Of a stretch of 64,000 nucleotides of DNA, positions 57,398 through 64,000 are shown piece after piece (positions within the stretch are counted from its first letter, which is position 1; each line of letters starts with the position of its first letter). The stretch covers positions 1 to 64,000 of the forward strand of contig JAJSPD010000061.1 in NCBI GenBank assembly GCA_021307315.1, read 5' to 3'. The translations under genes and the position numbers were made by a program. The notes under the pieces are model-generated. The model ran no database searches. It was not told the origin of the DNA and worked only from the letters and a program-made list of their open reading frames with translations. This DNA is from Bisporella sp. PMI_857 (taxonomy: Eukaryota; Ascomycota; Leotiomycetes; Helotiales; Helotiaceae).

Positions 57398-58550
57398 ATG
57401 AAAAACCAGCGGAAATCGCACAGGAAGTCCCGAGAGGGCTGTGGGCAATGCAAGGAGAGGCGTGTCAAGGTATGTAGCGTCTCTTCTGCGATCAAATGAA
57501 TTGCATCTGTGCGCGTGAGTTCGCTGAATATCCTGCTAGTGCAACGAAGTCCATCCGCAATGTCTGAACTGCGAGCGGTTGGATATCCTCTGCAGCTTCT
57601 CTTCTCCCACCTTGGAAATCACACCGCTCAATGAAGACAGTGTCGCCGACCTTGAGCTACTGGAGTACTGGTATCGACATCGCCTGACGCCTGGTATGTC
57701 GGAGCGGGCCAGAGAGCTCGAGCATGGTTATGTTCGTCTTGGATTCTCTCATCACTACTTACTGAACTCTATACTCGCCTTGGCAGCTCTCCAACGGTTT
57801 GATGAAGACCGCTCTTGCACAAGGTGGTATGTTCGGGCGGTCGCGCACCAGCAGGCGGCAATTAGCCGGGCCCGACCACACTTCCAACGCCTCGATAGTT
57901 CGCACTACGAGGCCATGCTAGCGTTTTCAACTTTTAACTCGCTGTACAACGTTGCGGAGCCTCTTCATCGCCCACCCGTCTTCAACTGCGATGGTATGGA
58001 TTTGGATCCCGTCAAAGAGTTTATACATATCATTCGGCTTGGGAGGTGCACTGCTGTCTTTGTTCAGCAACATCTCAGCTGCTTGGTTACCTCGGACCCA
58101 TTCATAGCCGCCAAGTTTTCGTCCAATCAGCTTACATTCGCCTGGGGCATCGAAACACGGTTCCCCCAACTAGCGCTACTTCGGAGCTCCATAGACCGCC
58201 TATGCGAGGGCGAGACTAGAGCCGTGTGCCTTCATGCTGTTGAACTGCTCTTCGTGGGTATCGGCACACTCATTGACAATTCTGGGGATAGTACCCAGAC
58301 ACAGGTAATATTTTCGTGGGCTAAAGAAGTGAACAGCATGTTTCTCGACATGTGTTCCGCGCAACATCCCATAGCGCTTATAATCTTGGCGCATTATGCC
58401 GCGCTATTGAGCCTTAGCCAGGGCCTCTGGTTTCTCCGGCGCTGGCCATCTGTGCTTTTGGGACGCATCCGAGAGCGGTTGAAGGATTGGGAGGCTTTTC
58501 TGCAATGGCCAATGGAAATGATATCGCGGCATTCGGAGTCCCCAGTGTGA
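57398..58550 (+). CDS. Zn2Cys6 transcription factor, short UPC2-like type
   Basis: Exons 57398-57469 and 57540-58550 give 360 residues. The 70-nt intron (GTATGT / GCTAG) separates RVK from the third cysteine, the same position as in the regulator at 19933-21219. The zinc cluster is CX2CX6CX6CX2CX6C (CGQCKERRVKC, HPQCLNC, DILC). It is preceded by the basic MKNQRKSHRKSREG leader. The helical domain (LLNSILALAALQRF; ending LQWPMEMIS) is of the short fungal type. It is divergent from the NmrA-like gene. Its target is unknown; no metabolic genes lie downstream in the window. Confidence 0.87.
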
Positions 58551-59720
58551 ATCTGCTGTCGCAATTAGATAATGAGCCTCGGCTGCTAATTAGTCCTGCG
58601 CTTTGCGGAACAAGTTGTCAAGTTTAATAAAGGCTGCAACCTCTGAAGAAGGATAAAGTTTCGGGAACTTACAGTTCAAGAAATTGCCGCGCAGTATCCA
58701 CAGATTGTCTGCTTAGATCCCAAATACCGGCATATTTGCCCCGCTGATTTATCGGCCAGATACCCACATAAATGACCGCAGGTATCTTCTATTGTACTGC
58801 AAACAAGTGGACAGGACCTGAAAGCTCCTTGAATGCCTTCACTCGGAGCTTACTATGCGTGGTGCCCCTGTGTGGCTGTAACTATGGCTGTTCATAAGTA
58901 GTCATGCAGGTCGGGCGCATTAACCCCGCGTTCCTCCCAAGTTCCAAAATTTAGGTTTAATGTGAAGCATGTATCAGAATCCTTTTCCTCGGATGGAACT
59001 TAGAGCCCAAGACCGTGGTTAGCCCCATGCGCGGTTTCGGATTTGAACCTTAATGACATGCAAGAACACCCACTACTTGTATGCATTGGCCAACGCCGAC
59101 CCCATGCAAAATCGACTCAATTTTGAAAAGCCTTAACCGCGGAAATCTATAAAAAAAATAAGTATTTGAACTCAGAGCCATCCATTCTCTCGGAATCTTG
59201 ATCTTTATGACTATATCTTCCGTGGTTGTTAAGATTCAAAGGAAGCTTCGCGTTTTAGCTTGTGAATACAAATCTTAAGATGTGCACTACTTGGTCTCAA
59301 AGAAATAAGAATTATGGCGAGGAGGCTGCGACAGACGGAATCAGGGCAAGATAGAGTTTTCGCCTGGTGTTCAAGGAAAATATTCAAGACGTTCCAACTT
59401 GGAAGTCTAAATTCTAGACTGCCCCTCTGAGCTTGAGCTTAGAGATCACAGCCTTGTCGGTCGTCAATAAATAAGAAGGCGTATCTTCACCTCTAGTTCG
59501 TACTCTTCAGATCATATCACCAATATCAGAACTCCACTCTATCCACATTCTCCATTATCCTTTAGAAGAATTGCACACTCGCATAGAATAATAACAACGC
59601 CCCCCGAAAAGCTGCGAAATCCTTTCTAAGTCGTCAAGTTTAGCATCATAAGTACATTTTGCCATAGCTTTTCTACGTTCTAGCCTAATTTCAGATCTTA
59701 TAGGCACTCTAACCGAAACC
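58551..59720. other. Intergenic region
   Basis: About 1.17 kb; contains the 3' flank of the regulator and the promoter of the small secreted protein. No gene or repeat supported. Confidence 0.4.
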
Positions 59721-60191
59721 ATGATTTCCAAACTTATGCTTTCAGTCGCCTGCGTCCTAGCAATTGTTGGGAGCTCTATTGCTGAGGACCAGCTTCGACT
59801 ACTCGAAGACCCGGGTTTTTCGAAGGATACCGCAACTTTGGGCAAAAGCACGGGTGATAGCGCTACAGTTAGCCAAGGCGACTGCCAAGCCACCTGGACG
59901 AGAATAGATAGCGAGCGCGTTGATTGCGTTTACGAGTTGCCTGACAGTCTACCAGCCACCGTGCCAGGCGGCGGTTCAGTTTACACTATCCAAGGGTCAA
60001 GCGAAACGAATGGTATATTTGACGGAACTGTCACTCCTGCTTGTCAGGGTCTATGGGTCCAGACCGTTACTGATGCTGGAGACCCGAGCCTTTTAGACGC
60101 CTTGAGATTAGATTGTACGGGGACGGCGGGTGGGTCAAGCGATAACCGACCCTTGTGCTTTGATGGAAGTGCGTCGTTAAAGAGATGCTAA
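59721..60191 (+). CDS. Small secreted cysteine-rich protein
   Basis: An intronless frame of 156 residues. MISKLMLSVACVLAIVGSSIA is a clear signal peptide with cleavage before EDQ. The mature part has six cysteines (GDCQATW, VDCVYE, PACQGLW, RLDCTG, RPLCFDG and a terminal KRC), enough for three disulfides. It carries no known domain that I recognise. The composition (Ser/Thr/Gly/Asp-rich, no membrane segment) fits an effector-like or secreted antimicrobial-like protein, but function cannot be assigned. The ATG at 59721 follows an in-frame stop shortly upstream and has a purine at -3. It is convergent with the NucA/NucB-type gene. Confidence 0.7.
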   Translation: MISKLMLSVACVLAIVGSSIAEDQLRLLEDPGFSKDTATLGKSTGDSATVSQGDCQATWTRIDSERVDCVYELPDSLPATVPGGGSVYTIQGSSETNGIFDGTVTPACQGLWVQTVTDAGDPSLLDALRLDCTGTAGGSSDNRPLCFDGSASLKRC

Positions 60192-61555
60192 TTTGGAGCC
60201 TCCATTGACGTTTGGTGCTGGAAATGGAGTTATGGGTTACAATAGGTGATTCGGAACCGTTATACTCCTGTATGATCAGCCTGTTCAAACACCTCAGAAG
60301 ATACCTCATATTAATCAGGAGTACTATAGCATTTGCCTGTTATAATAGGAAATGATGTTCAGGGTCACTTTCTTCCTATATTTGGTGTGTTCATAGAGCT
60401 TTAATCAACTCATTCTAACCCAAATTTGCACCATTTGATATTTGGTAATACGGCTAGCATGCTTTAATATATCTGGAATTTGTATCTATTTTGTAATTTA
60501 GAGTTTTTGCTATATATTTCTAACGGCAGTCCCTGCTGTTGGCAACCTGGTTCCTGCAAATCTGTGAGCATGTTATCGAGCGATGCTTAATGGGAGGAAC
60601 AGAGACCACCGATGAGCAGCTGGCTGCGGCTTCCTGGGATATAGCTTCCTCCCACATATCACCTCCGATCCGGGATATTTGCGGCCGGGGTTGAGGTGCT
60701 CTACCGCCTTGCCTACTTCCCCGAGCCCAAGCTGGCTAGCTCGAGCCCTAGCTCCAATCAATCTAATTAACTCCGTCCTTTCGGGCTCGGTAGCTTAGGC
60801 TCAGGGAAGTAGTGAGGCTCTGCCGCGGCCAGGAAAAGCTTAAGCCTGAACTATGATTGCTTGAATTTAGAAAGCTTGGAATAATGCCATCCCACAAAGG
60901 GATAAACGCATCATTGGCGCGTTGTCAATACGAAAGCATTAATTCGACACTCCAGTTTTGGGATATACGATTTAAAATGCCCCATTTTCGGATTTTCGAG
61001 ATACCAACGTTCTATTTTTAGATAGCTACAACCCATTTCGTAGAAAGTCGTTCTTCTTACTATTAACTGTGAAATGTATGGTTATGCGCGCTTCCGAAAG
61101 GCTGTTCGGGATGACTTTTCAGCAGCTGTGTTTAATATTAGCACCTACTTTAACAACAATTCCCGGATCTGAAGACGGCACTTTTCAATTCACGAAATAT
61201 CAACTTTGATATCTCAAATTTAACAAGCTACAATTCGGGATAGATTATTCTGATGTAGGACGCTCGACTCTTGTAGGCCATCTAGCAAAGTGATAATCTA
61301 ATCCAATGTTAGCAATCCCGTAAATGCGCAAGTGCGTGCATGATCCAAATGATTCCCCATCTCAGCCAACGATCTTGTCTTGCGGCACCAGGCCACATCC
61401 TTTTAATCTAAATGTTATCTGACATCTAAAGAGGGAATAGGATTAATGGCATTATATGATGAACAGAGGCGTTCGTAGAGCTGAAACTACGCTGTAGAAA
61501 TATATACTGTACAATACTTGAGGACCATATATTGACATTGAACACATCTTAATTG
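60192..61555. other. Convergent 3' intergenic region with GC-rich inverted repeat
   Basis: About 1.36 kb between the two secreted-protein genes. The only notable content is the GC-rich inverted structure at about 60681-60835. Otherwise AT-rich with no gene. Confidence 0.45.
60681..60835. repeat. GC-rich imperfect inverted repeat
   Basis: The left arm (about 60681-60748) contains TACTTCCCCGAGCCCAAGCT and then GAGCCC. The right arm (about 60782-60830), read on the minus strand, contains TACTTCCCTGAGCCTAAGCT and then GAGCCC. Arms of 35-45 bases face each other across a short AT-rich loop, in otherwise AT-rich DNA. It could be a MITE-like element or a fragment of a larger repeat. No target duplication was identified. 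Confidence 0.45.
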
Positions 61556-63246
61556 TTAGTAAGGCAGAGTAACTTGCATTGGACACTCAGGATTGAGTTT
61601 TAAAAGAGCGTCCTTAGCAACAGAATCACAAGTCGCTCCCAAAACAACTACGTAGAACTATATTTTGGTAGTTAGAAGTTAGCATATTCTCGTAGTTGTA
61701 AGGGAGTCTGAAGTAGGGGTTTGGGATTTATTTCACAAGGTTCTTTCCGGAGGGTACTTTCTGAAGAACAAGTGAAGAGCTGAAAAGTAGTTTGTACTAA
61801 CCTGAAAGCCATCGTGTCTCCCTTGTAGGAAAGTACCAAGTGTTGCTCCTTGCTTGCTATTTTGTTCCTGGGGAATACAAGCGGCCCAAGCACCATCTCC
61901 CCCTTCATATGTGCTAGCATATGGATACTCATCGCATTGGTAAGTACTTCCAATCCCTACATCAAGAAAGCGTAAATGTCTGTTATGAAATGATAAGATC
62001 TTGAGATACACTAACCTGAACAGCAAGTTCCCCCTTTGCATGGGCCATCATCACGTGATGCATCTCCAGTTCCAGGCCCTGAATATTGAAGCAGCTGGTA
62101 TTGGGTACCAATATACTCAACTCCGGGTTTGAAAAGCTGCGAACGGATTCCTATCAAATATGAGCTTTGTACAACTCAAAAAAAAAAAAAAAAATAGAAA
62201 CTATTCTCACCTAAACATGTATTGTAACAAAGCTATTAAAAAAGAATTATTGTTTTTTCAGAATCAGAATAGGTTCAAAAAGGTTCAATAAGGCTCAAAT
62301 TTCACTTACCTCTAAACCATGTTCTACATCGTCCCACTCAAGTCGTGCTGGCTGACACATGCCGTTTCCTGCGCATGTCGCACCTTCACCGCAGCCTCAA
62401 TAACATTTAGATTCAATTCCAATACTAAAACATGTATTAAGGAGAACTCACAATACCCGTCACAATGAGTCTCATACTCGCCACAACACGATGATTGACC
62501 TCCCGGCCCTTTTCCACACTTGAGCGGGTCACCATCATCATCGGTACTGGGGCAACAGCCGTCTCCACAGCATTCGGAGGTAATAGGACAATTGAAATTT
62601 GTGCCTCTACAACACTGCGTGCCTACCGGATGGCAGAATCCGGGTGCGTCCGTACCGCAGCAAAGCGTTCCAGCAGGGCAATTAATAAGCTCATTCGCGC
62701 AACAGACTGTTCCTGGCGGATGACAGGCGTTTGGAGAAGTAGAGCCACAAGCTACAGTCCCAGTAGGACAACATATATTTGTCTGGCAAACCGGATATGA
62801 GGAGGGGCAACATTTTCCGCCGGAGCACTATTCGTGGTCAGCAGCCTGATAAGCGTGTTGTACCTACATGTTCGAGACACTTACGCAGACATTGTTAGCA
62901 GGGCAACAGAAATTGCCTGGACAGAGCACTAAATGAATTTTCCAAGTCAATATGAGTTCTGTGATATCTAGACCAGGCCGCAATCTGAGAAAACTTTACC
63001 CGGATATCCTACTGGACATGTTTGCCTACTCTCCAATGACCGAACTTGCAGCTCTTTGGGGATTTGTAGGCTGAGATCGCTAGCGACTTTATTAGAAGCT
63101 TGAGATTTAAGTTTGAGATTTGATTTGTTTCTAATACGGCCGGGAATCAAGGGTGGCGGTCCGCCTGCCTGGGACAGGCAAGCCAGGCAGAAGAGCCACA
63201 AAAATAAGCAATGGCAAATCATGACACTCGGTAACGATTTATACAA
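61556..63246 (-). CDS. Secreted CC-rich protein with C-terminal NucA/NucB-type deoxyribonuclease domain
   Basis: Eight exons (63246-63000, 62928-62885, 62827-62452, 62395-62310, 62232-62211, 62150-62016, 61956-61802, 61657-61556) give 388 residues; every junction keeps frame, including a 22-nt microexon (LCYNTCL). The N-terminus is a signal peptide (MICHCLFLWLFCLACLSQA; the earlier ATG at 63246 adds eight residues). Residues about 75-250 are packed with cysteine pairs (NFCC, GKCC, NICC, TVCC, TLCC, TQCC, SECC, GCC), a granulin-like array. The C-terminal part shows CDEYPYASTYEGG, then ACIPQEQNSKQGATL, which is the NucA/NucB endonuclease signature with the DEYP and EQNSKQG blocks. This predicts a secreted, disulfide-stabilised DNase. 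Its target (extracellular DNA, competitor or host) is unknown. The domain call is by motif, not by search. Confidence 0.8.
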
Positions 63247-64000
63247 AGCGACTGAGTTGTGCTGCTGAAATATTATCTAAGGCTCAGTATACTGTCATGG
63301 GGAAGAGGTTAATATATCGTGCCAGCACCAACACTTCTGCACCACCGTACCTATGCGGCCACCAGACAATACATAGTTCTATATCAATAAGCGGGCCATT
63401 TGTTCAACCGGACAAACTTAAGTAGGGAGCACAAACCAACAGAGATTGGTGATCGTTGTCTTGGCGCTTCTTCAATACAGTAAGCACTTTACTTTTTCCG
63501 CCGAATAAGACCTGCCCAAATCGGACTTGGAGAACCATCGCATGACCACGAACATCCAAATGACAATTTTCAAAGAGGCTTACTTTCAGTTGTTACTTCA
63601 CTTTGGTGCTAGCTTTAATCTAGAGCTTTCTTAAGCAGTTGTTGGCCAATTCATGCCAAGGCTCGTCTGTTTTCTTTAGCCAGAAACCATTCATTCATCC
63701 TACTGTGGCCAAATAGTACGGTACTAATTATAGTAAAGCTTAAGCTATAGCCCAAAGCTTCAATATCTGAAGAATTCTAATAAATTAAGGGTTGGATATT
63801 CTCATTTACACCGCTTGCCTGTAAACCAACATTTTTTTTTGTACAATCACGTGCAATATTTTTGGCACTTTGACTAACTAAATTTGGAAATACTCTTTTA
63901 ATTATGTGTTGTTATTCAAAAACAAAACAAAACAAAACAAAACAAAACAAAACAACGCTAGCTTAATATGGCTTGGATAGGCATATTGTCGTTCTTCTTG
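63247..64000. other. Upstream region of the nuclease gene, window edge
   Basis: About 750 bp with no supported gene. It ends with an (AAAAC)n run at about 63918-63952. Confidence 0.4.
63918..63952. repeat. (AAAAC)n microsatellite
   Basis: About seven AAAAC pentamers in tandem near the right edge. Confidence 0.85.

Overview
This window comes from a filamentous ascomycete (Pezizomycotina). The evidence is short GT-AG introns (41-144 nt, many with CTAAC/CTAAT-type branch sites), four Zn2Cys6 binuclear-cluster transcription factors, HET-domain proteins, an NmrA-like protein, secreted carbohydrate-active enzymes, and an AT-rich, stop-riddled retroelement graveyard that looks like repeat-induced point mutation (RIP). 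I cannot resolve the class or genus. Gene models were built by eye from splice signals and reading-frame continuity; every multi-exon model given closes in frame unless stated.

Region 1 (1-9.3 kb) is a transposon graveyard. Two hAT transposase 3' ends lie tail to tail (1-260 plus strand, about 700-990 minus strand). A minus-strand Ty1/copia pol relic (about 1.5-2.75 kb) is followed by a minus-strand Ty3/gypsy relic with two 192-bp LTRs (2748-2939 and 8670-8861). A solo LTR of another family (4283-4584) is nested inside the gypsy body. A further solo LTR with a perfect 5-bp target duplication (9055-9289) closes the block.

Region 2 (9.6-37 kb) is a compact carbohydrate-degradation cluster. In order it holds an intracellular GH43 glycosidase, a Zn2Cys6 regulator, an MFS sugar:proton symporter, a secreted saponin-hydrolase-like beta-propeller protein, a second Zn2Cys6 regulator, a secreted GH43, a secreted GH35 beta-galactosidase, a secreted GH106-like protein of about 1020 residues divergent from the GH35 gene, and a third, nine-exon Zn2Cys6 regulator. 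A CGGAATAA motif recurs upstream of the first genes. In front of the first regulator it forms a perfect 18-nt palindrome followed directly by three tandem CreA-type GCGGGG sites. My main hypothesis is that the cluster takes apart branched plant glycosides, possibly triterpenoid saponins (rhamnose, galactose, glucuronic acid, arabinose and xylose linkages), imports the sugars and finishes small oligomers inside the cell. Pectin side chains are the main alternative substrate.

Region 3 (37-64 kb) is accessory. After a gene-poor 3.5 kb come an intronless conserved protein of unknown function, an O-methyltransferase with a disturbed 5' end, and a HET / CorA-like / HET block that may be an allorecognition island. 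A divergent NmrA-like/Zn2Cys6 pair follows, then a small secreted six-cysteine protein, and an eight-exon gene for a secreted protein with a CC-rich granulin-like region and a C-terminal NucA/NucB-type nuclease domain. No rRNA, tRNA or CRISPR features were found.
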